Both the position numbers and the translations under genes were made by a program. From Thermomucor indicae-seudaticae (lineage: Eukaryota; Mucoromycota; Mucoromycetes; Mucorales; Lichtheimiaceae): a stretch of DNA of 61,072 nucleotides. Where the stretch lies: the NCBI GenBank assembly GCA_000787465.1, contig JSYX01000165.1:1-61072 (forward strand), read 5' to 3'. Shown one piece after another: positions 35,224 to 47,092 of the stretch (the first letter of the stretch is position 1; each line of letters begins with the position of its first letter). The notes under the pieces were generated by a model, which was not told the DNA's origin, did not search any database, and saw only the letters and a list, made by a program, of their open reading frames with translations.

Positions 35224-35457
35224 GAGCTGTTACCCTTTCAAGTCCTTACCACCAACAGATTCTCTGCCCCCACTTCCCCTGCATATAGTGAATTGTATAC
35301 CTTACTGTGTTCATAAATTATTGCTCTTGCTTCCTGTTCGATACTGTACAACAATGCTTTGCTGAGATTGAAATTGCGGGCCCAAGTCACGACTTGTTTG
35401 AACGAAAAAATTCGTGTTCACCCAGAATCACAAACAGCAGCCGAAAGAGAACTTAAC

Positions 35458-36745
35458 ATGGCCGCCACAGCAGCAGCAGTATTGCCTATCTCCGAACCAC
35501 TTCAAGCTGTTCAGCTGGACGGTCTGGTAATGTCGATTAGCAAAAGGAAAGAGCAATCATGTTGAACCCCATTGCTCATTTTTACTATAGGTTGTGCTCA
35601 AGATAATCAAGCACTGCCGCGAATCTTATCCCAACGATGTGACGGGACAACTGCTTGGTCTTGACGAAGAGGGCGTTTTGGAAGTCACCAACTGTTTTCC
35701 CTTTCCATCAGACACAGACGAAAACGCAAGCGGTGAGATTTCCCGAATTCCATGAGAAAAAGCCCAGTTGGCTGATGCATGTGGGGATTTAGCTCAATAT
35801 CAACTGGACATGATGCGATGTCTTCGAGCAGTCAATGTGGACAACAACACGGTGGGTTGGTACCGGTCAGCTCACTTGGGTAACTTCGTCGATATCAACT
35901 TGATCGAGACCCAATACAGCTATCAAAATTCGCTCAGCGCCAATTCCGTCGTCATCATCCATGATGTTTCCAAGAGCTCGGCTCAGGGTAACTTGAGTTT
36001 AAGAGCATTCCGATTAACGGATGTCTTTATGAAGCAATACGAGTCGAAAAAGTTTACGACGGAAAGGTACGTAACAAACAGGTGACGTATATCGATTGGG
36101 TCGCTGACGTGTTCTTACGTTAGTCTCGCCAAAGCCAAACTGTCATTCTCGAATATCTTTGAAGAATTACCAATTCAAGTGCACAACTCCCATCTGGTCA
36201 CACTCATGCTTCATAACATCGAAATGCCAAAGCTGGATGTCAGTCAACTGCCTTCTCGAGCCACCTTTGCCTCTACACAACAATCTGAACTCGATGATGC
36301 TAAGCCGCTTTCACCCAACTTTGACGTCTTGGACTTGGAACTGGATCCATTTATGCAAAAGAACCTCGAATATCTGCTGGAATGCTCGGACGTACAACAA
36401 CAAGAGCTGAACAATTACCAATACTGGCAGAGGAGTGTTGCTCGTGAACAATCCAAGATGCAGGCCTGGCTTGCAAAGAGGGTACGAAGATGGGACGTTG
36501 TTCAGCGGAAGATGTGTTCTAATCTATTATTATGACAGAGACAAGAAAATGCTGTGCGAGCAGAAAAGGGACAAGAATTGCTGCCTGAAGATGAAGTCAA
36601 CACATTATTCAAGCTGCCACCTGAACCAAGTCGTCTGGAATCTATGCTTTTGACTGCACAAATGCACAACTTTACCAAACAACTCAATCAGTTTGCTGGA
36701 CCTAGTCTGGCGAGATTGTACAGTATCCAAGAACTGCAAAAGTAG
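35458..36745 (+). CDS. EIF3H: translation initiation factor 3 subunit H (eIF3h)
   Basis: MPN-domain subunit of eIF3. Five or so exons. Start ATG 35458 ([20 protein letters not shown]). The MPN domain shows [39 protein letters not shown] and [20 protein letters not shown]; the metal-binding JAMM residues are not conserved, as expected for subunit H. Then [25 protein letters not shown], and a C-terminal helical region with [20 protein letters not shown]. It ends with [17 protein letters not shown]. About 350 residues. Confidence 0.93.
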
Positions 36746-37030
36746 TAGAAGACCAGTCAACCCACAAAAACCTCGTTTTATCTATTTTGCATTAACCTTT
36801 CATGTCTCCTAATTCCCAAGAAAATGCCCTGCCAATCATGGTCGGGGAAAAAAGTTTTAGTCCCTGATTGTTGGTCGGGGAGAAACAATAATCCAGATGT
36901 CTGTGCGCTACTGCCCTGCGCAAGGTACAAAGTTCCGTCGCATGGCAATGGCTAGGTTTCAGATGCAATGCTGTATAAACCATTAAGCGAACAAGTTGTT
37001 TGGCAACTTTTTCCCCTTATTTTTTGCCAC

Positions 37031-37497
37031 ATGGATATCCAGCTTCTGTTAAACCCAAAGCAGAAACACGACTGTCCGCAATGTCGTAAAGACTTTTCTC
37101 GGCGATCTGATCTCGCTCGTCATTTACGTATTCACACTGGGGAACGGCCGTATGCTTGCGGCTGGCCAAACTGTGGCAAGCAGTTCATACAGCGGTCCGC
37201 CTTGACGGTCCATTATAGGACGCACACCGGTGAACGGCCTCACATTTGTGAACATGAGCATTGTCGAAAATCGTTTAGTGATGTAAGTATATATACGATC
37301 TCTGGAAAAAAAATTTCATTGTTAATGAAGGGGTCCCATTATGATAGTCTTCTTCATTAGCTCGGCATCGGCGGACACATACTGGCAACCGTCCTTACCG
37401 TTGTTCCATGTGCGAAAAATCGTTTACCCGGAAAACCACATTGTTGTTGCATCAAAAGAATGCCCATTCACCTAGTACCTCATCGTCACCCATTTAG
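37031..37497 (+). CDS. short four-finger C2H2 zinc-finger protein
   Basis: Two exons, 37031-37282 and 37348-37497, give 133 aa. An upstream in-frame ATG at 36968 would add 21 residues. The protein is almost entirely four tandem C2H2 fingers: [55 protein letters not shown] (joined by the splice), and [22 protein letters not shown] linkers separate the first three and TGNRP the last. The tail is Ser/Pro-rich and short. Spacing of the second and third fingers (C-x4-C) resembles fungal PacC/Zap1-like and TFIIIA-like fingers. It binds DNA by family, but lacks an obvious effector region. Confidence 0.85.
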
Positions 37498-37833
37498 CAT
37501 CACTTCAAACAAACTGTATATTCCTTGCAACGAAAAATGTATTTCATGTATAGATACAGCCAAACAATTACAACGTCATCATTATCATCATCCATCGATA
37601 TGTTGTTATCAGCAATTGCCCTCAAGTTTTCAGTGACCAAATATTCAGCAACGAAGAGCAAAGGAAAGGTATCAAACAAGGATTGGACTCGAGGTATATT
37701 TTGCACTGTACTGGAAGTCGACTTTCAGCAAATTGTAATATTTAACCGACATAGATCATGTATATTTACATCCAATGCAAAGATAAATGAAGCAGAGGAG
37801 GAGGGGGGGATGAGGGTGGGAAGAGAGGGTATT
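37498..37833. other. intergenic, between convergent genes
   Basis: Shared 3' flank of the zinc-finger gene and CDC20. Purine-rich plus strand (gaggaggggggga) at 37797. No gene seen. Confidence 0.4.
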
Positions 37834-39671
37834 TTAGCGAAGACTACTTTTGCTTCGCTGCAGCTGTAATTGGTGATACCGTCCATTAGAACGGCCTGAT
37901 GATAATTCCTTGCCGTCATTATCAAAGACGCGCCAGAACTTGAGGTTTTCATCGGCTGCAGCCGTTGCCACAACTGCACCGTCTGGACTAAGAGCAGAGT
38001 GTAAAATACGTGAATCGTGCGCGGGAATATCAATGATCTTGTTTAAAGTTGGGTATGCCCAGATCGTCAAATGGTTATTCGGCAGCCCGTGCGTCGATAA
38101 AAGTTCCTTATGATGCCTTGACCAAATCAAAGACGTCACCTGGGAGCCCGTAAAGATACTGTTGGTACGAGCGCCCGATGTCGTGTTCCAAAAGTGTATA
38201 TGCATGTCAGCTCGCCCACCACCGGTTGCAAGCAAGTTATCGTTCCACGGACACCACGCAAGCGCCTAAACCAATAATCATGATGAGTATTTGCCTCTTA
38301 CACTCTGCCCCAATCAACACGCAATATACACCTTAATGGCACCGATATGTTTATCTTTCTGATACTTTGGGGTGGTGGATCGCGCATCCCATATATTGAC
38401 AATGTTGTCATTACCACCGCTGGCCAACATCAATCCATCCCAACGCCACTTTAAACCGCACACTTCTTGTTCGTGTCCATGCAGCTCAGCCACCTTATCA
38501 TTAGCAACGCGCACATCGTGATGCCAAATACTGCCGTCATATGCGCCAGAGGCCACCAGATGCTTCGCCCAGGATAATGAACCCACTCGGCCCTGCTGCC
38601 CACGCATTGTACGGACGTGCATGTTTCGTTCTACATCCCAAATCTGCGTGTCCCCAAGAGACGTACCAACCGCGAGGTACGCGCCGTCATTTGACCACGA
38701 CAACGAAGCGACATACTCCCCATCATCCTCTCTGCTTTGATAATTCAGTGCTGTAATCGAGCCGTTGTCCGCGTTCCAGAGGTAAACAGATCGATCAAGA
38801 GCAATAGCCACAACATTTTTGCTAGACCAGTCGAGCAGGTTCAGGTAGTAATCATCGGTCATGCAAGGCGCATCCAAAATCTTTTCCGGGGCCGTCGGGA
38901 TGCGGCGCGTCGTTGAGACTGCAGCCCGTCTTGTCGTCTCGTTTCCTGCGTGATTGCTCTGAGGCGGCTCTGGTCTGAACGCAAGAATTCGGTTACCAGG
39001 CGTGATCCCAACCACGGCAGCGACATGTTCTTGATAGGACAAGGTATCTTGATCTAAAGACTTGGTTTCGCTTTGGAGCAGAAATTGGGACGCTGTAATG
39101 TCCATTTGCTCGCGATTCGGAATAAACCGGTCGTACTAAACACACAGCGAGAGAAAGAAAATCAATTAAAAGATTGTAGGAAATTACTAACGGGACAAGA
39201 GTATATTACTTGTTGTCCTTTTTCCGTTCTGGCATGTTTAGACGGTGTCAGGGGCGACTGAAGCCAGTCTTTGTTGGCGTCATCGAGCACCGATTGCGCA
39301 GACGCAGAGCGTTTCAACAGATTGCGGTAATCCGTGTTCTTCTTTTTCCCTTCTGACGACGTCGACGATGACGATGATGACCCTTGGGACTTTGGCTTAA
39401 TTTTTTTTAAAGTTTCCAACAAGCTTAGTTGCTTTGGCTTCCCAACAGACGCGCTGCGCTTGACGTCTGGCGATCTCTCGGGAGAGCGCGGACGCTTCCC
39501 ATTCTCATTGGTGGATCGCAAGGGACTGGTCGCTCCGTCCGCTGTGGAAGGACGCGTAACCCCTGAAAACACGTTGCTTACAGTCTTGAAGGGAAGCTTC
39601 TGGTTCGCCCGTGGGCGTGAAGGGCTGGATCTGGGATGGTTATTCTCAGCGTCTTCCGGCTTGTCTGGCAT
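37834..39671 (-). CDS. CDC20: Cdc20-type APC/C activator
   Basis: WD40 activator of the anaphase-promoting complex. Three exons; start ATG 39671 (MPDKPEDAENNHPRSSPSR), stop 37834. The N-terminal ~175 residues are basic and Ser/Pro-rich (mitotic phosphorylation sites). The C-box DRFIPNR begins exon 2, followed by NRILAFRPEPP (Mad2-interaction region), KILDAPCMTDDYYLNLLDWS, then seven WD blades (ASLSWSNDGAYLAVGTSLGD, TQIWD, HGHEQEVCGLKWRWDGLMLA, NIVNIWDAR, WCPWNDNLLATGGGRAD, NHLTIWAYP). The KILDAP...NLLDWSS form points to Cdc20 rather than Cdh1. The last two residues are Leu-Arg instead of the usual Ile-Arg tail. Confidence 0.92.
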
Positions 39672-40305
39672 CTTTTGGTCAGATAAACGGCAAGTGGAAG
39701 AGGCAGGGGAGAAAGAGGAAAAAGAAACGGTTGCTGACCTGCTCACATGCAGGTCACATCGGCACTTTTTCAAAATGTTCCCGTGACTGTTTCAGATGCA
39801 AATCCCGGTCGTCATTGGCTGCTGGGCAAAAGTTCCGTAGAATGCGCCCTGTTGAAGATCAAACGAAAGAAAGAAAACTAGCGTCAAGAGGCCCCCCTGT
39901 GCATAAAGAGAACATCCAAAACCCGTGTCACAATGAACTTTAGCGATCAGAGCATTACGTATATAATGAGTCACCACATGGAAAAAGCAGAGCATGTAAC
40001 AATCTCACAGAGCAAATAAACTTTTCATGTCGCATTAACCTCTATACAAACACATCCTTCGTGAAGGCAAAATCATAGAACATGTATCACGCAGAAATCA
40101 ATGGGACAGCAGACTTCATGAAATTTGAAGATTACCGTACAAAATTGATTCTATAGACACACACTAACTGGGAAGAAGACGATTCTATAGATGTGGGGTG
40201 GGTGAGGGGAAGCATATGGGACGTCATTTTAAGAGCGAAAGAGATAGGTTAAGGGAGCACAAATGGTAATTAAATGGTATATGCAAGTCAATAGAAAAAA
40301 GTTGC
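39672..40305. other. intergenic region
   Basis: Promoter and 5' flank of CDC20 and 3' flank of the acyl-CoA oxidase gene, both on the minus strand. No gene seen. Confidence 0.4.
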
Positions 40306-43021
40306 TTACTCTTCATCCTCATCCTCGTCTTCCAAGCCGGCTTCTTCATCCTCAATGGTGGCGCCTTCCGTATCACGTTCAAGGAGGGGCTTGATGAGCC
40401 GCTGGAAGTACGGATGTTCTCCTTGCGGATTGGACCGCTTCACTTGTTCAAAGTAGTGTACATAGACGTTGCCGTCCGCACGTCCAAGAGGACTGTTGAT
40501 AATGTAGTCTGTGAAATTGAACGCGTCCACCAGAGGAATCGCCTGATCCCGGACTGCCTTGCAGTACACATTGGTCTGCGCACGAATGTATTCGATCTGT
40601 TTGGGCGTAAAGTATTCATACTGCAGGAAGGCGCCCGCGTTTTCTTCAATCGTGAAAAGACCGTACAACAGGCACACGTCCATCAACACTGCCTTGAGTT
40701 CTCCAGTAACATTGGCGATGCCGTCAACAAATCGGTTGAACAGGTAGCCGTACGTATGAAGCTTGGCTGCATAAAGACGTGCTTGTGCTGTTATAAGCAA
40801 TCCAGTGAGTTAGCTGTCGTGTGCTTCTTTTTAGGTCCCTCATAGTATACACTTACAGCATTCTTCATATGCATCATCCGTATCAAGTCCTCTCTTGAGG
40901 CATTCTTCAAACTCCAGCGCGGCGTTCTTTACAACATTGGCGCACACGACCTGCCAGCCTTCGATGATGACCTCGGGCTTCACGATGTCTTCCAACTTTT
41001 GAGCAGAGCACCGCTTGCCGATAAGCGTGTCCAAATTGTTCAGATAGCCGACGCCAGGCGAGAGCTTCTTGCCCTTCATCGCTTCACGGTAGCTGCTGAT
41101 GAGATACCGTCCGGCCTGGAGCGTCAAGATCGTATTATCGCCCTCCCACGTGCACTGCACAGCAAAGTCCTGATACATCCCAGCCAAGCCAGTGTATGCA
41201 GAATATCCGTGTCCGCCGCAAGCTTGTCGGCATTGTTCGATCGTGTTTAAGCAATTCCAAGTACAAAACGCTTTCAGACCGGCGCTCGTCGAGTGCGTCT
41301 CCTTTAGCATCTCCAATACTTCTTCCATATCCGGGTCGCCCGGCTTGGCGCTCTCCAGTCGAGCCATCATATCGTTGTACATCTTGTTCATCTCAGCACC
41401 AGTAAAATGCATCGCAAACGCTTGCGCCAGAAGTGGCATAAGCCGACGCTGGTGGATTGGATAATCGAGAAGCTTGGTCTCGATCCCGTTCGACTTGGAG
41501 TTTGCAAACTGGCGCCGGACCGCAGCGTACCGGATCGCGATCGTGAGAGCCTTCTTGGACACATTTCCGCTATCGACGACCATCGCTACGCGTCCTTGAA
41601 GAAGTGCGCCGTATGTCTGTTCAAAAAAAAAGAAGTCTAAGTAAATAATGCTTGCGCGCTTCTTTATCCATATGACTTGCCAGTTGCTGGAGCTTGGGTT
41701 CCTTTACTTGACCACTCCGTGAGACCTGAAAGATGAGATCAATATACATTGGTTCAGATTTCATTGCACTGCAGAACCTAAGACTTACCTTCGTATGCTT
41801 TTGCAGCATGTAACCTCTTGGGATGCGGACGTTGGTAAACTGGATCCATCCATTGTCGATCCCGTCTCTTCCCTAAAGAAGACTGTTCAATATTTGCCAT
41901 TTGCTGTGTCTCTGATGCGTATACTTGCCATCTTCTTGCCAATATCACCAATGTTAATACCAGGAAGCAGATTATAGGTCTTTGGGTCTCTTAGCGGAAC
42001 AATAAAGCACTTTGTGCCGTATCTCTTGCCCTTGACAATGAGCTGGGCAAACACAGCGGCATGCGTCGCACTGTGAGCCGCACCACCGATCCACCACTAA
42101 AAAAACATATAGACAGCGTGAGATCTCTTGATCTGGGACGTCTTTGTTTGGCCCAGACGAACTTACTTTGGTGGCAGTCAGACTGGGTGTATGAATGATA
42201 AATTGGTCCGCCGCTTCATCAAATGTCGCGGTCGTCTCGAGGCCGGGCACATTGGATCCGTGACCCAACTCCGTCATCGCGAAACAGCCCACCATCCCGT
42301 TCAAAGACAATGCGCCCTTTTCGAACCAGTATGACAATTGACCTGGGCTGGCGTTGCTCTGTAATGCACCCACAAACAGACCATCTATCGCGCGCGCAAA
42401 AAAATGATAAGCAACATCCTCCCAAAGTCGTTTGTGTTTCTTGCTACTCACAGTGGACACCGAAACGGGTCCAGAATCCGGGATCAATCAAACTGATGAC
42501 TTCCATTCGTTTCTTGAACGTATCCACGGATTCGTTTTGCAAGTGATGGATCATGCTGCGGAACTAAAACAGAAACGTCAGCAAATGCATCAAAATTCTA
42601 GCACCCGTCCGATTACTACCTTCTCCATCGTACGTTCCCGAAGTTCGTCTTTGCTGATATCGTGGATATCGTGCATCCTGAATAGCGGATCGCGTTCAAT
42701 CTCCATCATCATTCTTTCGCGTACCTGACACAAACACGCCATAAGCTCTCTCTCCTATCGGCCGAGTCCATAGCAACCACGTTATCTTACCAAGGTCGCC
42801 TTCTCTCCACCGTCAAGCAAATACGTCAGTTCACGCACATTGAAAGCGGCCTTTGCCCGCTCTTCTTTCATGCTCTCAACCGGACTAACAGATGGCATAA
42901 TGAATGACATGCCAAACGAATGACTGACTCCCTAATCGAACGCTTACTCGACAGCTTTCGCATATTCTTGCTCCGGGGTCAAGTGTTGTTTGACGGCATT
43001 TAATCTTTGTTGTGCGGACAT
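40306..43021 (-). CDS. acyl-CoA oxidase (peroxisomal beta-oxidation)
   Basis: FAD enzyme that oxidises acyl-CoA to trans-2-enoyl-CoA with H2O2 production. About eight exons; start ATG 43021 ([20 protein letters not shown]). Family blocks: [20 protein letters not shown], the FAD/substrate region [80 protein letters not shown], then the C-terminal domains with [30 protein letters not shown] and [18 protein letters not shown]. The ending is strongly acidic (LEDEDEDEE) with no SKL-type PTS1, so peroxisome import would need an internal Pex5-binding surface, as known for yeast Pox1. Confidence 0.93.
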
Positions 43022-43804
43022 TTCAAAGCGAGAAAGAGAGAGAAAAGAAAGAAATAGAACAGCGATCGCTCAAGGACCTGAGGCGTATTTAACCTTGCCG
43101 ACCGTTTTGGGATCACAGCTACATCCACTTGCCATAACCGGCCGTAACGGCTGACATCATTTCAAAACTCAGTTTTGGCTTTCACATGTCTACAGCCTTT
43201 CGCTGTCATGTGAAGCTCGTCCTGCCCTGAGGCAGTGAAATCAATGCAGGTCACTTGTACACTTTTGAAAAAGCAGTGTCGCATACGCGATAACAAATTA
43301 TTCAAGATGATCGGTGCAAGAAGAGCATTCTGCCCATATTTTTGAATGAAACACCACCTTTTGTACAAGATGCGCGGCCGAAATTTGGTGTAACCTGTCT
43401 ATTATCCCTCGTGAAAGTTAATTCTGGAGTAATAGTCTAATAGCTATTCAATGGATCTTGCTTGGTCAGCGCCATATCTCAAGAGGCGGTACAGTAACCG
43501 TGGAGATTAATTCGGGCTTTCATTCCGTTCTTTCATCCCGTAACCTGGAATTACTATGTCTGGGGTACCATGGTTACCTGATTTTGTGGGGTCCTTAAAA
43601 GACTGAGATGGCACGTTTTTATGCTCAGAGATGTACACCTCACAACGTTTACACACCCCATTGGCTTACGTGCAAGTTGTACTAGCAGTCGTCCCAATAC
43701 ATCATTGCCAAAGCACCGTTGCATGTGTCCGGGGGGGGGAATGGATGATGCTGTCAAAGAAAAGAAACGATTGATATGCACGTAATTTTTATTCCTATTC
43801 ACAA
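43022..43804. other. intergenic region
   Basis: Upstream of the acyl-CoA oxidase and downstream of SF3B2. A run ccggggggggg sits at 43730-43740. No gene seen. Confidence 0.4.
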
Positions 43805-46018
43805 TCAGAATTTAAACTTATCCTTCTTGGATTCCTTTTTGTTCTCCTGTTGTGTCTTCAGTTTCTTCGCCTGTCGACTAGCGTGCTCCGCGTACATGTC
43901 TGAAAGATCTTCATTGCCAACTCCAGCAGGCAATTTTGACCTCATCTGAGCATCGTACTTGGCTCGTAAAGTGGATTCATCCAAACCGCTCTCGAGTTCG
44001 CTAGGATCAATGGCCACATCCACGTTTTCTCCCATCTTTCGTTTCGATGAACGAACAGTGGTAGTGGTAGTGGTAGTAGTAGTTTCCTTTTTCTCGAGCA
44101 TTGACATGTCGTAGCCGTGCTGAGAACCCATAAATCCAGTAATGTTCTTTTGTACTTCGGGAAGCACCTGGTACAGTTGCTTAGGCTGTTCATCTTCTTC
44201 CTGTGTCCGACGCACATCTTTCCGTAACTCAATAAAGTCTGGTGTCTCCAATCCAGATGCGACAGAGGATATCCCAGAGGGTGTGATTAATCCTTCCTTC
44301 AATGACTCATCTGTGGCCGAAACTTGTTGTGGTTGCTCTGCCTCTTCTTCACGCTCCTCTTCCTTCTCTTCCTCTTCCTCCTCCTCTTCTTCTTCCTCGT
44401 ATTCTTCTTCGGATTCTAACTCACCCCACAGGTTCTTGTCAACTGGCTCGACGATTTCTGGCGGAACCACCTCTTGCTGCGTCACGCCAAAGACATCACC
44501 GTACAAAGGTCGGTTATACTCATCAACTGGAGGTCTTCCCCAGCCGCCTGGATGGTAACCCCACTGAGCGCCCTCGGGTATCGGTGCGTTTAAACCAGGG
44601 ATTTTCAAGTTGGGATAACTGGGTGGTGGACCGTAACGCTGCATGTTGATAAGCCATGGTGGTGGGGCCAACGGTGGCATATTCAGAGCCGTCTTCAGCT
44701 CTTCTGACAAGTGACCGGGCTTCTTCTCTTTTAACTTTGTCTCAAATTCTTTACCTTCATAATATCTAGTATTCATACGTTAGTGACCTATTCATAAACG
44801 ATTAGGGAAAGGCACTTACAATTCACCGTGGATTGTGTATTTCGGCTTTGTTTGGAAACGGAAAAAGGCATCGTGTAACTTTTGATAGTCGATATCCAGT
44901 TTACCCATCTTTGGCGCCACGCGTTCTCTCGTTTTGGTCTTGAGTCTAGCCTGGTCTTCCTTCTCCCTCACTGCCTCACGCATCTCCATGATACCCGTAT
45001 CCTTGATGAAGTCTACAGGATACTTTGTCAATCTCAAAGTACGCATTCATTCAACGCTGACATTTTGCTTACCAGGCAGTTCCCATGGAGGCTTCTCAAT
45101 ACCTCTCTTGCCTTGCAGGTATTTCCGCTTCTGGCTCCAGTGTGCTGGCACAGGAACAGTATTCCTATACGACTTGAGACTGACAAGCAGCTTTGGATCA
45201 GCTGCGCAAACATCCCACCACTAAATAACAGGATGAATGAACCAGCCGTTCTCGAATTTCGCTGAAGAAATAAATAGCCTTACCTCCACAGTCTCGGGTT
45301 TCTTTACCAACTGTTTCAATTCAGCAACGCTAAGACGCTGAAGCTTCTTTAGCTTCTTCTTTGACAGTGGCTGCTGTTCAGTTTCTTTCTTTTCTTCACC
45401 GTCGGAATACGTATCAGCCGTGTCTTTTGCTGCACCTGATTCTTCTTGGCCTTCTGCTGCTGCTGCTTCCTCTTCTTCATAACCCTGTCCATCATGTGGG
45501 GGTTTAGAATACGCCCTATCATAGGCCAAAAGCAGCACTCAAAAGACGCACCTCTTCTTCATCGGCATTCCCGACCGAGAAATGTTTAAAGATGTTTGTA
45601 AATTGCTCCAACACACTCTCGTCCACGTTCTTCATGCCGTCCATCGACTTTAAGCTCTCGGCATCAACGGGCTGCGCAACGTATTCGATTTCGACATCAT
45701 CAAGCTTATCGTCGTCATTTTTCTGTGATTGCTGATCACCGAGCAACGCCTAAAAAAGACAAATCGATGAGTTGCTGAATGATTACAAAAGGGAGAAACA
45801 AATGGAAATTACCGCTCGTTGTTTGGCAGCTTCCTCGGCCTTTTGTTTCTTGGACTTTTTCCTCCTTCGCTGATTCTTTGTCTTAACAGGTTTGTATTGT
45901 TCATCGTAAGGAGTAATCTCGTCTTGAGGGGGTGCGTTTTCTGTCATATTGATCAGCGAACGTGAACATTTCAATGCATAATGTTACAATAGAACTAACC
46001 TGTTGCTGTCGCTACCAT
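43805..46018 (-). CDS. CUS1: splicing factor SF3B2 (SAP145/Cus1)
   Basis: U2 snRNP subunit that helps anchor U2 to the branch site. Six exons; a tiny first exon (ATG 46018, MVATAT) splices to ENAPPQDEITPYDEQY. A lysine-rich stretch (NQRRRKKSKKQKAEEA) and acidic region come first, then the family core: KLQRLSVAELKQLVKKPETV, WWDVCAADPKLLVSLKSYRN, VPVPAHWSQKRKYLQGKRG, EKPPWELPDFIKDTGIMEMR, then the PSP domain HGELYYEGKEFETKLKEKKP and PPPWLINMQRYGPPPSYPNL, LYGDVFG. The tail has an uninterrupted glutamate-rich run and a polythreonine run (T9), and ends in a lysine-rich KKDKFKF. About 600 residues, normal for the family. Confidence 0.93.
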
Positions 46019-47092
46019 AATGCCAAGCCTTACGAGGCAAAGGAAAAGTTGGCTGCGGTTCTGCTATTTACCAACGATTTTCAATCCCAGCCGAATCGAC
46101 GGCTTTCGTTGGCTGGTGCGCCGACACTTCTTTAAGCTATTCCTTGCCCAACCATGCAAATAATTCTATCGGATTTCCGTGAATTTTTGCTATCTATGGA
46201 TAGATCAAGAGCCGTGCTTTGAGAAGAGAAATATGAGATGACAGCGATGGTTCTTCCTTTTCCCGCGCCGAGGCAACGATGTATCTTTTACGGGTGGCTC
46301 TACATATTACCTAAGCAAAGCTCAGACAAGACCCATCCTCTTCTCCATCTATCTTTAAAGTTCCTCTTCTCTGTCCATGACTTTATTCTCAATATCTTTG
46401 AACAAATAAAGAATACATGTCAACTTTGCCAGGTCTTTGCCTAATTTCGCCACACCAGTGTGCAAACAAATAAAAGGGGCAAGGCTTATTATTAACATAC
46501 AGTACGTCCACTCGCTTGTTTTCTGCGCTACGTACATGGCATTGTCTGCAGGCTAAAAATACATCAGAAGGGCCTGCAGTATTTCGCTACGCAGCCATCC
46601 TAAACTGGGTCACCGGTCTAGATATTAAACAGTAACAGGAACTGGAGATCGTAGACGTTACAGGAGACGCACAGTCGGTAAAAGTACAATGACAAACAAG
46701 ATCATCACACTCGAGGCACTTCGCAACGTGCACAAGACAATACTTGGCATTGAAACGGATTTACATGACGCTTGCAAATGACCCAAAGAGAACAAGATCA
46801 ATCTGCAGTGGACATAAGAATGATCGTGATACAGCATTTTAGGTATCCTATCATTAGTGCAAGAGTGAAGATCAGGACACCTCGCTTTTTTGTCTTGATA
46901 GGCAATCTGCCTTTTTGATGTTTGCTTATTGAGCCGGCATGGGCCATCCACCTTGAACGCCCTTCTCATTTTAAAGACGAAAGCCAAAGACCCCACCTGA
47001 CCCGTAAACAAAAGGGATTTCAATTCGATCCACGTTCAACCTCGCAAAGATGTATCGTTTCTCTTTTTGTTCTTGCTTACTATCCCCTTTCC
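46019..47092. other. divergent intergenic region SF3B2 / rhomboid
   Basis: Promoter region of two divergent genes. Short frames on both strands show no domain. No RNA gene recognised. Confidence 0.4.
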
